A stretch of DNA of 42,883 bases from positions 1 through 42,883 of the forward strand of contig JANXWC010000103.1 of assembly GCA_025351355.1 (NCBI GenBank), read 5' to 3'. Below, piece after piece: positions 8,435-18,083 of the stretch. Origin of the DNA: Hyphomicrobiaceae bacterium (GTDB lineage Bacteria > Pseudomonadota > Alphaproteobacteria > Rhizobiales > Hyphomicrobiaceae). Position 1 is the stretch's first letter; each line of letters starts with the position of its first letter. The translations under genes and the position numbers were made by a program. Under the pieces are notes generated by a model. It made no database searches. It saw nothing but the letters and a program-made list of their open reading frames with translations, and was not told the DNA's origin.

Positions 8435-8884
8435 TCAGGTCGGTCGCGGATACTTCGGGCCTTCGCCGTCGGTTGGCCGCGTTGGGCGCGCAGGCCACGG
8501 CGGTGCAGCGGGCGAAGTGCGAAGAGTTGCCAGATAGGCAATGACATCGCCAATTTCGTCTCGCGTCAGCTGCATGTCAGGCATCGCATGCGGCGGGTTG
8601 ATAAGCCGGAGCGCAATCGCTTCCGGCGTTTGCTCGGGCTTGTTGGCGAGCGCCGCTAAGCTCGGAATCCCAACCGTGACAGGTCTGGCGGGCGCTTCAG
8701 GAGTCAAGTGACATGCGCTGCACAATTTCAATGCGATGGCACGTCCGGCATCCGCTGTCGGGAGATATGGCGGCACCGTTTGACTAAATGCCAGGTTTGT
8801 CGAACCACTCAAAGCCAGTAGGCCGATGGTACATTGCAAGACCGCCGCCGCAGCGATCCCGATGCCGTGTTTCGTATTCGTCAT
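8435..8884 (-). CDS. Small exported mono-haem cytochrome c
   Basis: A 149-residue c-type cytochrome. The N-terminus carries a Sec signal (about residues 1-35, ending LAFSQ). One haem site CSACH follows about 20 residues later, and a methionine in PPHAMPDMQLT serves as likely sixth ligand, before the DVIAYLATL helix typical of class I cytochromes. The C-terminal tail is proline-rich. GGAGG stands 5 nt before the ATG, fixing the start. It diverges from ccoN, so it is a candidate periplasmic electron donor to the cbb3 oxidase or an accessory cytochrome of the same regulon. A FixK-type half-perfect box lies at 8932. Partner identity is inferred from neighbourhood. Confidence 0.88.
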   Translation of the reverse strand: MTNTKHGIGIAAAAVLQCTIGLLALSGSTNLAFSQTVPPYLPTADAGRAIALKLCSACHLTPEAPARPVTVGIPSLAALANKPEQTPEAIALRLINPPHAMPDMQLTRDEIGDVIAYLATLRTSPAAPPWPARPTRPTDGEGPKYPRPT

Positions 8885-8931
8885 GTTGTCCTCCATTCCG
8901 ATCAGAAGACGGCACGTTTTCGTGCGGAGTC

Positions 8932-8945
8932 TTGCGACAGATCAA
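8932..8945. promoter_or_regulatory. Putative FixK-type site upstream of cytochrome c gene
   Basis: TTGCGACAGATCAA matches the relaxed FixK consensus TTG(A/C)-N6-(T/G)CAA, with one perfect half (ATCAA) and one degenerate half. Its centre is about 54 nt upstream of the cytochrome c start on the minus strand, a workable distance for a class II activator site. It is weaker than the boxes at 8083 and 9119. Confidence 0.45.
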
Positions 8946-9118
8946 TCCGATCACGCAGACCGCGGCGCGCCCTGCCGCACGACATTGACTGCCATCAATG
9001 CGGGACAATCGGGGTCTTGCAGTGTTGAGTGCGGGCCATTGGCGCTCAGGGTGGTAGGACGTCCAAACCATTTATTGGGTACGGCAGAGTTTCAGCGAGG
9101 TCGATACCCACCGCCAAC

Positions 9119-9132
9119 TTGATCTCGATCAA
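9119..9132. promoter_or_regulatory. FNR/FixK-type binding site upstream of ccoN
   Basis: TTGATCTCGATCAA is a perfect anaerobox palindrome, centred about 104 nt upstream of the ccoN start. With the usual -41.5 spacing a transcript would begin near 9167, giving a leader of about 60 nt. FixK/FNR control of ccoNOQP through this site type is established in rhizobia and other alphaproteobacteria. Confidence 0.85.
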
Positions 9133-9229
9133 CGCAAGCCCCCCCACTTTCCCCACTATGGCGACAACGGATCACCTGTGCGGATGATTGGCCCGCCGTG
9201 TTGTGTCCAAAACCTGCAGCGGGGGCCTC

Positions 9230-10876
9230 ATGTCGAATGCGGAAGAACAACAACGGTTGAGCGATGCGCTGGCGGTGTTCGGTACTGCGATTGTCGTTGC
9301 CACCGGCCTGACCCTGCTCACTGTGAGCGCCGAACCGGCCATGAAGTTTCATGGTCTGCTGTTCGCGTTGGGCGGCGCGTTGTTCATCATCTTTGTGCTG
9401 ACATACAGTAAAGGCGCTGCGAAGTCCGACTCCGGCTACGTCGACGGCCCGATAAAGGTCGCAACAATTGCCGCAATTTTCTGGGGTATCGCCGGCTTTT
9501 TGGTCGGTGACATCCTAGCGTGGCAGCTTGCATTCCCAATACTCAATCTTGATCTGCCTTGGAGTAACTTCGGACGCCTGCGTCCGTTGCATACCTCCGC
9601 CGTCATCTTCGCCTTCGGCGGCAACGTGCTGCTGGCGACGTCGTTCTACGTTGTGCAGCGCACCTGCCACGCGCGACTTGCCGGTCGCTGGGCGCCTTGG
9701 TTCGTCATCTGGGGCTATCAGCTGTTCATCGCCATCGCCGGCACGGGCTATCTGCTTGGCATCACCCAAGGCAAGGAATACGCCGAACCCGAGTGGTACG
9801 CCGACCTTTGGCTGACGCTCGTCTGGGTCACCTATCTGCTGGTCTTCCTCGGCACGCTGGCAAAGCGCCGCGAGCCGCACATTTACGTGGCCAACTGGTT
9901 CTATCTCGCCTTCATCGTCACGGTGGCGATGCTGCATCTGGTCAACAACGCAGCCATACCGGTCAGCTGGACCGGCTCGAAGAGCTACATCGTCTACTCC
10001 GGTGTCCAGGATGCGATGACGCAATGGTGGTACGGCCACAACGCGGTCGGCTTTTTCCTCACCGCCGGTTTCCTCGGCATCATGTACTATTTCATCCCGA
10101 AGCGCGTTGAGCGACCGGTCTACTCCTACCGCCTGTCCATCGTGCACTTCTGGACGCTGATCTTCCTCTATATTTGGGCCGGCCCGCACCATCTCCATTA
10201 CACGGCGCTGCCGGACTGGGCACAGACGCTCGGCATGACATTCTCGATCATGCTGTGGATGCCGAGTTGGGGCGGCATGATCAATGGCCTCATGACGCTC
10301 GCCGGCGCCTGGGACAAACTGCGCACTGATCCTGTCGTGCGACTACTCGTTGTGTCGGTCGCCTTTTACGGCATGGCGACGTTCGAGGGCCCCGTCATGT
10401 CGATCAAGGCGGTCAACTCACTATCGCATTACACCGACTGGGGCATCGGCCATGTGCATTCCGGCGCGCTCGGTTGGGTCGCCATGGTGTCGTTCGGCGC
10501 CATCTACTGCCTCGTGCCGTGGCTCTGGAACCGACAAGGGCTCTACTCGATGCAGCTCGTCGAGTGGCACTTCTGGACAGCGACGATTGGCATCCTGCTC
10601 TACATCACGGCGATGTGGGTCTCGGGCATCACGCAGGGGCTCATGTGGCGCGCCTATGACAAACTCGGCTTCCTCCAGTACTCGTTCATCGAAACCGTCG
10701 AAGCGATGAAGCCCTACTACGTGATCCGCGCCATCGGTGGTCTCCTCTTCATCATCGGCTCACTGATCATGGCCTACAATGTCTGGCGCACGATCCGTAG
10801 CGATGAAGCCGTCGATCTGGCTGACCAGCCACGTGTCGCGGCAGCTCCGGCCCTCAGACTTCAACCTGCGGAGTAA
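9230..10876 (+). CDS. ccoN: Cytochrome c oxidase cbb3-type subunit I
   Basis: A 548-residue catalytic subunit with about 12 membrane helices. Haem-copper ligands are in place: H121 (RPLHTS, low-spin haem b), H269 in [12 protein letters not shown]319-H320 in GPHHLHYT (CuB), and the pair H407/H409 in [10 protein letters not shown] (haem b3 and haem b). It reduces O2 to water with high affinity in the inner membrane. The ATG at 9230 follows GGGGG at 5 nt and matches the usual short N-terminus, so the extended frame from 9188 is rejected. It leads the operon ccoNOQP-GHIS and has a perfect FixK-type box at 9119. This is the terminal oxidase used by fix-type alphaproteobacteria at low oxygen. Confidence 0.98.
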   Translation: MSNAEEQQRLSDALAVFGTAIVVATGLTLLTVSAEPAMKFHGLLFALGGALFIIFVLTYSKGAAKSDSGYVDGPIKVATIAAIFWGIAGFLVGDILAWQLAFPILNLDLPWSNFGRLRPLHTSAVIFAFGGNVLLATSFYVVQRTCHARLAGRWAPWFVIWGYQLFIAIAGTGYLLGITQGKEYAEPEWYADLWLTLVWVTYLLVFLGTLAKRREPHIYVANWFYLAFIVTVAMLHLVNNAAIPVSWTGSKSYIVYSGVQDAMTQWWYGHNAVGFFLTAGFLGIMYYFIPKRVERPVYSYRLSIVHFWTLIFLYIWAGPHHLHYTALPDWAQTLGMTFSIMLWMPSWGGMINGLMTLAGAWDKLRTDPVVRLLVVSVAFYGMATFEGPVMSIKAVNSLSHYTDWGIGHVHSGALGWVAMVSFGAIYCLVPWLWNRQGLYSMQLVEWHFWTATIGILLYITAMWVSGITQGLMWRAYDKLGFLQYSFIETVEAMKPYYVIRAIGGLLFIIGSLIMAYNVWRTIRSDEAVDLADQPRVAAAPALRLQPAE

Positions 10877-10887
10877 GGGCAACGGCC

Positions 10888-11616
10888 ATGAACCACGACG
10901 TTTTTGAGAAGAACTCCCTGATCCTCCTGATCGGCATCCTGATCGTCGTCTCGATCGGCGGGCTTGTGCAGATCGCGCCGCTGTTCTGGGTCGACAGTAC
11001 GATCGAGCGGGTGCGCGGCATGCGACCGTACACACCGCTTGAACAGGCCGGCCGCGACATCTACGTGCGCGAAGGGTGCTACAATTGCCATAGTCAGATG
11101 ATCCGCACGCTCCGCGATGAGGTCGAGCGCTACGGCCATTACAGTCTCGCCGCCGAGAGTATGTACGACCACCCGTTCCAGTGGGGTTCGAAGCGCACCG
11201 GTCCCGACCTCGCGCGCGTCGGCGGCAAATACTCCGATCAGTGGCACGGCGACCATTTGACAAACCCGCGCGCACTCGTGCCCGAGAGCATCATGCCCGG
11301 CTATCCGTGGTTGGCGGCAACGCCTCTCAGAACCGATGACCTCAAAGCGAAGTTGCAAACCTTGCGCATGGTCGGGGTGCCTTACACGGACCCCATGATC
11401 GACAGCGCAGACCGTGATCTGAAGGCGCAGATCGATCCCGATAGCCGCGCCGCTCGTGAACTTCTGACGCGCTACCCCAAGGCCAAGATCGTGCGTTTCG
11501 AGCAACGGGCAATCAAAGAGCCCAGCGAGATGGATGCGCTGGTCGCCTATCTGCAGATCCTCGGTCAGATGGTGGATTTCGCCACCTTCGACGCATCCGG
11601 CCCGAACTTGAGGTGA
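10888..11616 (+). CDS. ccoO: Cytochrome c oxidase cbb3-type subunit II
   Basis: A 242-residue membrane-anchored mono-haem cytochrome c. One N-terminal helix (about residues 9-32) is followed by the haem site C64-Y-N-C67-H68 within [13 protein letters not shown], a segment diagnostic of CcoO/FixO. Downstream are [13 protein letters not shown] and the methionine region [11 protein letters not shown] expected to supply the sixth ligand. It passes electrons from CcoP to the CcoN haem-copper centre. It begins 11 nt after ccoN and ends 4 nt before ccoQ, showing tight operon packing. Length and motifs are normal for the family. Confidence 0.98.
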   Translation: MNHDVFEKNSLILLIGILIVVSIGGLVQIAPLFWVDSTIERVRGMRPYTPLEQAGRDIYVREGCYNCHSQMIRTLRDEVERYGHYSLAAESMYDHPFQWGSKRTGPDLARVGGKYSDQWHGDHLTNPRALVPESIMPGYPWLAATPLRTDDLKAKLQTLRMVGVPYTDPMIDSADRDLKAQIDPDSRAARELLTRYPKAKIVRFEQRAIKEPSEMDALVAYLQILGQMVDFATFDASGPNLR

Positions 11617-11620
11617 ACCC

Positions 11621-11803
11621 ATGTTCGACTATGAAACCGTGGCGACCTGGAGCCAGGTTGCGTCCCTGCTGATGTTCATCGCCATGGCCACCGGGGTCGT
11701 TATCTACGCCCTCTGGCCAAGCAATGGTGCAGTCTTCAACGCAGTGCAGCAGCAGGCGCTCGATCTCGATCGTGCCGGCCAAGAGAAGTCGAGGCCCGAA
11801 TGA
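11621..11803 (+). CDS. ccoQ: Cytochrome c oxidase cbb3-type small subunit
   Basis: A 60-residue protein with one membrane helix (about residues 14-33, ending VIYALWPSN) and a polar C-terminus. The pattern FDYETVATWSQVASLLMFI with ALWP is typical of CcoQ/FixQ, which stabilises the assembled cbb3 complex. Its stop overlaps the ccoP start by 4 nt (ATGA), implying translational coupling. Small and poorly conserved, but position between ccoO and ccoP makes the call secure. Confidence 0.95.
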   Translation: MFDYETVATWSQVASLLMFIAMATGVVIYALWPSNGAVFNAVQQQALDLDRAGQEKSRPE

Positions 11804-12672
11804 CCGACGCTCGCGACATTGATCAGGTGACAGGCGCCGAAACGACGGGTCACGTCTGGGACGATGACATCAAGGAACTGAACAAACCGCTGCCACGTTG
11901 GTGGTTGCTGACGTTTTACGTCTGCATTCTCTGGGCCATCGGCTATTGGATCGCCTACCCTGCTTGGCCGACGCTCGCGGGATATACCAAAGGCGTGCTC
12001 GGCTATAGCCAGCGCGACGTCGTCGCGCGCGAGGTCGCGGCCGCAAACCAAGCTCAAGGAAGCCTGCGCGAACAGATTGCCGCGCTGCCGCTGACAGATA
12101 TTCTGAAAAGCCCGGATCTGGCACGCTTCGCTGATGCCGCCGGTCGCGCGGCTTTCGCGGAAAATTGTGCCCCATGTCACGGCCGCGGCGCTCAAGGCGC
12201 GCCCGGTTACCCGAACTTGCGCGATGACGATTGGCTCTGGGGTGGTAAGGCAGAGGATATCCTGCAAACCATTCGCTTCGGCATCCGCTCCGATCACAAG
12301 CAGGCGCGCGCCTCGCAGATGCCCCGCTACGGCTTAGACAAGCTGCTGGATGAAAAGCAAATCCTCGATGTAGCGGAGTACGTGCTCTCCATCTCCGGTG
12401 GCACCATGGCGAAGGAGCCGGCGGCACGCGGCGCCATTATCTTCAAAGAGCAATGCGCAGCCTGTCACGGCAACGACGGGCGGGGCAAACCCGAGCAAGG
12501 TGCACCGAACTTGACCGACCAGATCTGGCTCTACGGCAGCAACATCGACGCCATTGTCACCAGCATCCGCACCGGTCGCGGTGGGGTCATGCCCGCCTGG
12601 GAAGGCCGTCTCGATCCCGTGACGATCAAGGCACTAGCCATCTACGTCCACAGCCTTGGTGGCGGTCAATGA
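11800..12672 (+). CDS. ccoP: Cytochrome c oxidase cbb3-type di-haem subunit III
   Basis: A 290-residue di-haem cytochrome. An N-terminal cytoplasmic segment carries HVWDDDIKELNKPLPRWW, a CcoP signature, followed by one membrane helix (about 33-53). Two c-type haem domains have C123-x2-C126-H127 (CAPCH) and C219-x2-C222-H223 (CAACH). It receives electrons from the bc1 complex or soluble cytochromes and hands them to CcoO. Its start overlaps ccoQ by 4 nt. Of the usual two N-terminal helices only one is evident, the common short form in rhizobia. Confidence 0.97.
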   Translation: MTDARDIDQVTGAETTGHVWDDDIKELNKPLPRWWLLTFYVCILWAIGYWIAYPAWPTLAGYTKGVLGYSQRDVVAREVAAANQAQGSLREQIAALPLTDILKSPDLARFADAAGRAAFAENCAPCHGRGAQGAPGYPNLRDDDWLWGGKAEDILQTIRFGIRSDHKQARASQMPRYGLDKLLDEKQILDVAEYVLSISGGTMAKEPAARGAIIFKEQCAACHGNDGRGKPEQGAPNLTDQIWLYGSNIDAIVTSIRTGRGGVMPAWEGRLDPVTIKALAIYVHSLGGGQ

Positions 12673-12693
12673 CTGTTGAGGCGAGGTCGGCGC

Positions 12694-14280
12694 ATGTGTT
12701 GCGGCGGCATGAACGCCATTGGTCCACCCGCCATGGCTGCCGAGGGAAGTAACATCGTGGCAACTGTCCTCGACCGACGATCTGATCCAAAAGCCAGCCC
12801 CGGCGTCGAGATCGCGCGTCACGACGTCGAAGCGGTCAATCGCAAAGTCGATCGAGAATTCTACGCCAAGCGACAGCCAATTTACCCGAAGCGCGCGCAC
12901 GGGAAATTCCGCATCGTGAAATGGGTGGTAATGGCCGCAACGCTGGCCATCTACTACGCACTGCCCTGGCTGCGCTGGTCCCGCGGCCCCGACTTGCCAG
13001 ACCAAGCTGTGCTTCTGGACATGGTCAACAATCGATTCTTTTTTCTCTTTCTCGAGATCTGGCCGCAGGAGTTCTACTATGTGACGGGCTTGCTGGTACT
13101 CGCAGCGCTGGCGCTCTTTCTCGCCACCGCTCTGGCTGGTCGCGTTTGGTGTGGCTATGCCTGTCCGCAGACTGTGTGGACCGATCTGATGATTGCGATC
13201 GAGCGATTCTGGCAAGGCGATCGCAATGCCCGCATCCGCCTCGACAATGAGCCGTGGGGGGCAGTCAAGATCGTCAAGAAAGGTATGACGCACGTCTCGT
13301 GGCTGGTGGTAGGGCTTCTCACCGGCGGGGCGCTGGTCTTCTACTTCCGCGATGCGCCGACGCTGGCGCGCGAGTTGATGAGCGGTACTGCGCCCACCAT
13401 TGCCTACCTGTTTTTGGGCATCTTCGCGGCCACGACGTATCTACTCGGCGGCATCGCCCGCGAGCAGGTCTGCATCTACATGTGCCCGTGGCCACGTATC
13501 CAGGGCGCCATGACGGACAGTCACACGCTTCTCGTCGGCTACAAACGTGAGCGCGGCGAGCCGCGTGGCTCGGTGCGCAAAGGCGCCGACGGCCAGATCG
13601 ACTGGTCGAACCGTGGCGATTGCATCGACTGCAAGGCCTGCGTCGTTGTCTGTCCGACAGGCATCGACATCCGCGACGGCTCGCAACTTGAGTGCATCCA
13701 ATGCGCACTCTGCGTCGACGCTTGCAATGATATCATGGAACGGATAGGCCGCCCGCGCGAGTTGATCGGCTACGATACGGTGGCACGCACCGACGCAGTG
13801 GGCCGCGGGCAGCACGAGCCGTTCCGTCCCATCCGCGCAAGAACGCTGCTTTACGCCGGACTGTTCGGTTTTGTGGCAACGATCATGCTTGTCGCGTGGT
13901 CCAACCGGACACTGCTCGACGTAAACGTGCTTCCGGATCGCGTGCCGCCTTACGTGATGCTGTCCGACGGCAGCGTACGCAACAGCTACACCGTTAAAAT
14001 TCTCAACAAGCTGCAGGAGCGCCGCACCTTCCATATCTCCGTACGTGACCTCCCAGGCGCCCACCTTTCGGTCCTCGGTGCCACGGATGCAGCGATGGCG
14101 GAAGTCGCAGTTGCAACCGACGAGCTTCGCGAAGTCCGCCTGTTCGTGACGCTACCGCCCAGGGAGTCGCGTGCGCTCACGGCAGCGCCACAGAATGTCA
14201 CTCTGGTTGTTACCGATCAAAGCTCCGGCAGGCAGTCAGCGCGACACATAGTGTTCCTGATACCTGCGCCGAAGCCGTAG
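12694..14280 (+). CDS. ccoG: Cytochrome oxidase accessory protein CcoG/FixG
   Basis: A 528-residue membrane iron-sulfur protein. It has five or so helices. A membrane cysteine motif RVWCGYACPQTVW (about 150-162) and CIYMCPWPR (260-268) are followed by a ferredoxin-like pair of clusters: C310, C313, C316, C320 and C334, C337, C340, C344. A C-terminal immunoglobulin-like FixG domain follows (about 410-525). CcoG reduces or handles copper for the CuB site during cbb3 assembly. The start is uncertain: ATG 12694 has GCGAGG 7 nt upstream, while ATG 12712 or 12733 would remove up to 13 residues. It begins about 20 nt after ccoP. Confidence 0.95.
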   Translation: MCCGGMNAIGPPAMAAEGSNIVATVLDRRSDPKASPGVEIARHDVEAVNRKVDREFYAKRQPIYPKRAHGKFRIVKWVVMAATLAIYYALPWLRWSRGPDLPDQAVLLDMVNNRFFFLFLEIWPQEFYYVTGLLVLAALALFLATALAGRVWCGYACPQTVWTDLMIAIERFWQGDRNARIRLDNEPWGAVKIVKKGMTHVSWLVVGLLTGGALVFYFRDAPTLARELMSGTAPTIAYLFLGIFAATTYLLGGIAREQVCIYMCPWPRIQGAMTDSHTLLVGYKRERGEPRGSVRKGADGQIDWSNRGDCIDCKACVVVCPTGIDIRDGSQLECIQCALCVDACNDIMERIGRPRELIGYDTVARTDAVGRGQHEPFRPIRARTLLYAGLFGFVATIMLVAWSNRTLLDVNVLPDRVPPYVMLSDGSVRNSYTVKILNKLQERRTFHISVRDLPGAHLSVLGATDAAMAEVAVATDELREVRLFVTLPPRESRALTAAPQNVTLVVTDQSSGRQSARHIVFLIPAPKP

Positions 14281-14288
14281 AGGTAGAC

Positions 14289-14798
14289 ATGCATCGCTCG
14301 ATAGCACCCGATGTGTCACGGTCGCATGGCCTGCAGGGATGGCACGTGCTGGCGATCCTCCTCGGCTTCTTCGGAACCATCTTCGCGGTCAATGGCTATT
14401 TTATTTTCAAGTCGCTGGCGACGCACTCGGGCGTGGTGTCGGAGGAGCCCTATCGCAAGGGGCTCGGTTACAATCAGCGGATCGCGGCGAACGATCGACA
14501 AGCTACGTTGGACTGGCGTGCCGATCTCGATGTCAAGGCAACCGGTGCAATCAGGCTCTCCCTCCTTGACGCAGGCGGTCATCCAATCGTCAACGAGCGT
14601 GTTGCACTTACGGTCGGCAGGCCCGCGACGCGGTCTTTCGATCGAACCATCGCGCTCACTGAAACTGCCCCGGGAATTTACGCAGGCACGACACATGAGT
14701 TCGCCGCTGGAACTTGGATCGCCGATGCGGATGTTCAGGATCCCCAAAACCCGGAAACCGACTATCGCATTCGGAGGCGCCTGTGGCTCACACCTTGA
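14289..14798 (+). CDS. ccoH: FixH-family cbb3 assembly protein
   Basis: A 169-residue protein with one N-terminal membrane helix (about 18-40: WHVLAILLGFFGTIFAVNGY) and a periplasmic domain. The segment EEPYRKGLGYNQRIAANDRQ is the conserved FixH signature. FixH/CcoH is needed for stable assembly of the cbb3 oxidase, in complex with the copper ATPase. GAGGT precedes the ATG by about 5 nt. The gene starts 8 nt after ccoG, and its 3' end overlaps the ccoI start by 16 nt. Confidence 0.95.
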   Translation: MHRSIAPDVSRSHGLQGWHVLAILLGFFGTIFAVNGYFIFKSLATHSGVVSEEPYRKGLGYNQRIAANDRQATLDWRADLDVKATGAIRLSLLDAGGHPIVNERVALTVGRPATRSFDRTIALTETAPGIYAGTTHEFAAGTWIADADVQDPQNPETDYRIRRRLWLTP

Positions 14799-16981
14799 CC
14801 GCGGGCGGTGAGATGGCCATCGCCGATCCGGCACACCGTAAGCACCGGCTCGCAACCACGACTCTTGCCGTTGAGAACATGCACTGCGGCAATTGCCTTC
14901 GCACGGTTGAGACTGCGCTGGCCGCGGTTCCTGGCGTACAAAGCGCGCGCGTCAATCTGTCGGCACGGCGCGTGGCAATTCTCTCGGAAAAATCGACGAC
15001 ATCGCCTGACAGGTTTATCGACGCTCTCGCTTCACGCGGCTTCAAGGCGTCAATTCTGGCGCCTCAAGCTCTCATGCCTCAGGCGTCCAACAGTTCAGGA
15101 TTATTGCGGCGCCTTGGCGTCGCCGGCTTTGCCGCTGCCAATATCATGTTGCTGTCGGTCTCCGTCTGGTCTGGGCACGGCGGCGACATGCCGGCATCGC
15201 AACAGACGCTGTTTCATTGGCTTTCCGCGCTCATTGCGTTGCCAGCAGTCGCCTATGCAGGCCAGCCATTTTTCACGTCGGCACGGCAAGCCCTGGCAGC
15301 GCGTCGCCTTAACATGGATGTCCCGATCTCGCTCGGGGTCACTCTCGCGACGGCTATGAGCCTCTTCCAAACCTTTCGTGGCAGCGAGCAGGTTTACTTC
15401 GACGCCGCCGTGACACTGCTCTTCTTCCTGCTGCTCGGTCGGGTACTCGACCAGGGCGTGCGCACCCGTGCGGCGAGTGCAGCGGAAAACCTACTCGGCC
15501 GTCGCACAGTCACGGCGTCCCAGATCCGCGCCAACGGCAGCCTTGGTCCGATCGCAGTCGCGGATGTCGAGCCCGGCATGCGGCTACAGATTGCCGCTGG
15601 TGAGCAGATCCCCGTCGACGGACGGTTGCTCACAGCATCCGCGTCTCTGGATGAAAGCATCGTCACCGGCGAAAGCGCCCCGCGATACGCGGCGCGCGGT
15701 GATGTCGTGCATGCCGGCACAATTGCTTTGTCGGGTCCGTTCGACATCGAGGCTGCGGCGGCGGCCGAAGACAGCCTGATCAGCGAAATTGCCCGATTGA
15801 TGCGAACGGCCGAGCAGGCCCGCGGTCGCTACGTACGCCTCGCCGACCGCGCAGCCCAGTTCTACGCCCCGGCAGTGCATATTCTCGGTGCCCTCACGTT
15901 TCTGGGCTGGATGCTGGCCGGCGCCGGTTGGGAACAGGCGCTGACCACCGCGATTGCCGTGCTGATCATCACCTGCCCGTGTGCGCTGGCTCTCGCGGTG
16001 CCGGTCGTTCAGGTCGTCGCCACGTCGCGCTTGTTCCGCCAAGGCATCGTTCTCAAGACCGCCGACGCGCTCGAACGCTTGGCCGAGGTCGATACGATTG
16101 TTTTCGACAAAACCGGCACGCTGACCCTGGGCCGTCCGGAACTCAGCGCCGCGTCTGAGATCCCAGACGACCGCATCAGACGTGCGGCCGGTCTCGCCCT
16201 CGGCAGCCGGCATCCCTATGCACAGGCGGTCGTTCGCGAAGCAGAGCGTCGTCGGATTACGCCTCATCCGCTTGCCGACGTGCGCGAGTGTCCCGGCGCG
16301 GGACTGGAAGCCACCGATGAGGGACGCACACTGCGGTTAGGATCCGCTGCGTTCTGTGGCGTGGAGGGCGCAAAATATGCAAGCGCCTCGCTCTGGTTTC
16401 GCGACGGCGACGCCGGTCCTGTCGTCTTCCACGTCAACGACCCGCTTCGATCTGATGCGGCCGCGACCGTCGCGACACTCACGCGCGACGGCTACGCCGT
16501 CGAACTGCTGTCGGGTGACGCCATGTCTGCCGTGGAAAACGCCGCCGATGCTGTGGATATCCCGCGGTGGTCTGCCCAGCAGCGGCCCGAACAGAAGATT
16601 GAACGTCTCCACGAGCTCTCCCGCGCCGGCCATAAAGTTCTGATGATTGGTGACGGGCTCAACGATGCACCCGCGTTGGCAGCCGGTCACGCCGCCCTTT
16701 CGCCGTCGAGCGCAGCCGACATCAGCCAAATGGCGGCAGATGCTGTTTTTCAGGGCGAGCGGTTGCAACCCGTCATCACGTCCCTCCGCGTCGCCAAAAT
16801 GGCGCAGCAACGTGCGCTCGAGAACTTCGCCATCGCGATTGGATACAATGCGCTGTTTGTCCCGCTCGCCATGGCCGGGCGTGTGACTCCGTTGATCGCC
16901 GCCATCGCGATGTCCGCATCCTCCATCGCCGTGACGCTGAACGCGCTGCGGCTCGCCCGTCCCCAAAAGGATACAGCGTAA
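14783..16981 (+). CDS. ccoI: Copper-exporting P1B-type ATPase FixI/CcoI
   Basis: A 732-residue copper ATPase. The N-terminal heavy-metal-associated domain has M-H-C35-G-N-C38. Eight membrane helices include the copper motif C398-P-C400 in ITCPCALALAVP. The phosphorylation site is D442-KTGTLT, the HP motif is SRHPYAQAVV and the hinge is GDGLNDAPAL. It moves copper across the inner membrane for CuB insertion into CcoN rather than for resistance, as the operon position shows. The GTG at 14783 is chosen because GGAGG lies 5 nt before it; ATG 14813 is the alternative. It overlaps ccoH by 16 nt and ccoS by 1 nt. Confidence 0.96.
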   Translation: MAHTLTAGGEMAIADPAHRKHRLATTTLAVENMHCGNCLRTVETALAAVPGVQSARVNLSARRVAILSEKSTTSPDRFIDALASRGFKASILAPQALMPQASNSSGLLRRLGVAGFAAANIMLLSVSVWSGHGGDMPASQQTLFHWLSALIALPAVAYAGQPFFTSARQALAARRLNMDVPISLGVTLATAMSLFQTFRGSEQVYFDAAVTLLFFLLLGRVLDQGVRTRAASAAENLLGRRTVTASQIRANGSLGPIAVADVEPGMRLQIAAGEQIPVDGRLLTASASLDESIVTGESAPRYAARGDVVHAGTIALSGPFDIEAAAAAEDSLISEIARLMRTAEQARGRYVRLADRAAQFYAPAVHILGALTFLGWMLAGAGWEQALTTAIAVLIITCPCALALAVPVVQVVATSRLFRQGIVLKTADALERLAEVDTIVFDKTGTLTLGRPELSAASEIPDDRIRRAAGLALGSRHPYAQAVVREAERRRITPHPLADVRECPGAGLEATDEGRTLRLGSAAFCGVEGAKYASASLWFRDGDAGPVVFHVNDPLRSDAAATVATLTRDGYAVELLSGDAMSAVENAADAVDIPRWSAQQRPEQKIERLHELSRAGHKVLMIGDGLNDAPALAAGHAALSPSSAADISQMAADAVFQGERLQPVITSLRVAKMAQQRALENFAIAIGYNALFVPLAMAGRVTPLIAAIAMSASSIAVTLNALRLARPQKDTA

Positions 16982-17151
16982 TGACGGCTCTCGCTTGGCT
17001 CGTGCCCGCCGCTCTCGCCCTCGGTGGTCTGGCGCTCGCGGCGTTTCTCTGGTCGCTTGGCAACGGCCAGTACGACGACCTCGACGGTGCCGGCTGGCGC
17101 GCCCTCGACGATGTGCCGCCACCGCGCGAACAGTCAGAGGAACCGCGATGA
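16981..17151 (+). CDS. ccoS: Cbb3 oxidase maturation protein CcoS/FixS
   Basis: A 56-residue protein with one N-terminal helix (about residues 4-26) and the diagnostic motif SLGNGQYDDLDGAGWRAL (residues 25-42), in which the NGQYDDLDGA..R core is the FixS signature. It is required to insert haem b and copper into CcoN. Its ATG shares the last base of the ccoI stop, and its own stop overlaps the next gene by 4 nt. The gene is shorter than many gene-finders accept but is unmistakable here. Confidence 0.95.
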   Translation: MTALAWLVPAALALGGLALAAFLWSLGNGQYDDLDGAGWRALDDVPPPREQSEEPR

Positions 17152-17987
17152 CGATTGCCAGAGCAACGGGCACGATAGCAACCGATGCGATTCCGCAGCC
17201 GCGACTTATTCCGTTCGAAGCGCCATGGTCGTGGTTAGCCGCCGGCTGGCGCGATCTCTGGCGCATTCCCGTACTGAGCCTTGGCTATGGTTCAGCGTTT
17301 GCGATCGCAGCTGCAGTGCTTGCCGCGACCCTTGCCGCGCGCGATCTGCAAGCGCTGTTTCCAGTGTTGGCCGGCGGCTTTCTCATTGTCGGACCGCTGG
17401 CAGCTGTGGGCCTCTACGAAGCCAGCCGCTGTCTCGCTTCAGGTGAGCCCATCCACCCTATGGGCATAGTCCGCGCCAGTTTGGCGGCACGCGGTCAGCT
17501 CATGTTTTTTGGCGCCTTGCTGATGTTGGCCTACCTGTTGTGGGTCCGGATTGCGTTCCTTTTGCTGGCCCTGTTTCTCGGCACGACGACACTGCCGCCG
17601 CCCGTTCAGTTTATGCCGCTGCTGCTCTTCACGCCCGCAGGATTAGGTTTGCTCAGTGTCGGGTCGATCATTGGCGGCGGTATTGCCGCGTTGATCTTCG
17701 CGGTCTCGGCTGTCTCAGTTCCGTTGCTGGTGGCGCACCGAACGGACGCCATTACCGCCGCACGCGCCAGCCTTGCTGCGGTTGCAAGCAACCCGAAGCC
17801 GATGGCGCTCTGGGCCGCCCTCATCGCGGCGCTGATGGCCGTCGGCTTTGCTACGCTGCTCATCGGCCTGGTCTTTGCATTTCCTTTGATCGCGCACGCA
17901 ACCTGGCACGCTTACGAGGACATCTACGCCGCACAAGTGACGCCGGCCGTGGAAAATAAACCGGGGATATCGGCTCACGAACCGTGA
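17148..17987 (+). CDS. DUF2189 integral membrane protein
   Basis: A 279-residue polytopic protein with about six hydrophobic helices. The N-terminal RLIPFEAPWSWLAAGWRDL is followed by PVLSLGYG and a centre rich in small residues, ending ATWHAYEDIY. This fits the DUF2189 family (YciC-like integral membrane proteins of unknown function). The ATG overlaps the ccoS stop (ATGA), so it is translated as the ninth gene of the cbb3 operon. The coupling suggests a part in oxidase assembly or in the membrane state under low oxygen, but this is inference from position. No metal-binding motif is present. Confidence 0.85.
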   Translation: MTIARATGTIATDAIPQPRLIPFEAPWSWLAAGWRDLWRIPVLSLGYGSAFAIAAAVLAATLAARDLQALFPVLAGGFLIVGPLAAVGLYEASRCLASGEPIHPMGIVRASLAARGQLMFFGALLMLAYLLWVRIAFLLLALFLGTTTLPPPVQFMPLLLFTPAGLGLLSVGSIIGGGIAALIFAVSAVSVPLLVAHRTDAITAARASLAAVASNPKPMALWAALIAALMAVGFATLLIGLVFAFPLIAHATWHAYEDIYAAQVTPAVENKPGISAHEP

Positions 17988-18083
17988 CAATGAGCTTCTA
18001 GAAACATTGACCTTCTAGTGCCTTCTCGATCGCGAAGTTCGAATTCAGTCGCCGAACAATCGGACGAATTCGCGACCGGAATA

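Larger units (their letters stand above)
8885..9229. promoter_or_regulatory. Divergent control region, cytochrome c / ccoN
   Basis: A 345-bp gene-free region between the cytochrome c gene (minus) and ccoN (plus). It holds two FixK-type sites (8932-8945 and 9119-9132). No tRNA, small RNA or repeat was recognised in the middle section, and the open frames there lack coding features. Confidence 0.6.
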
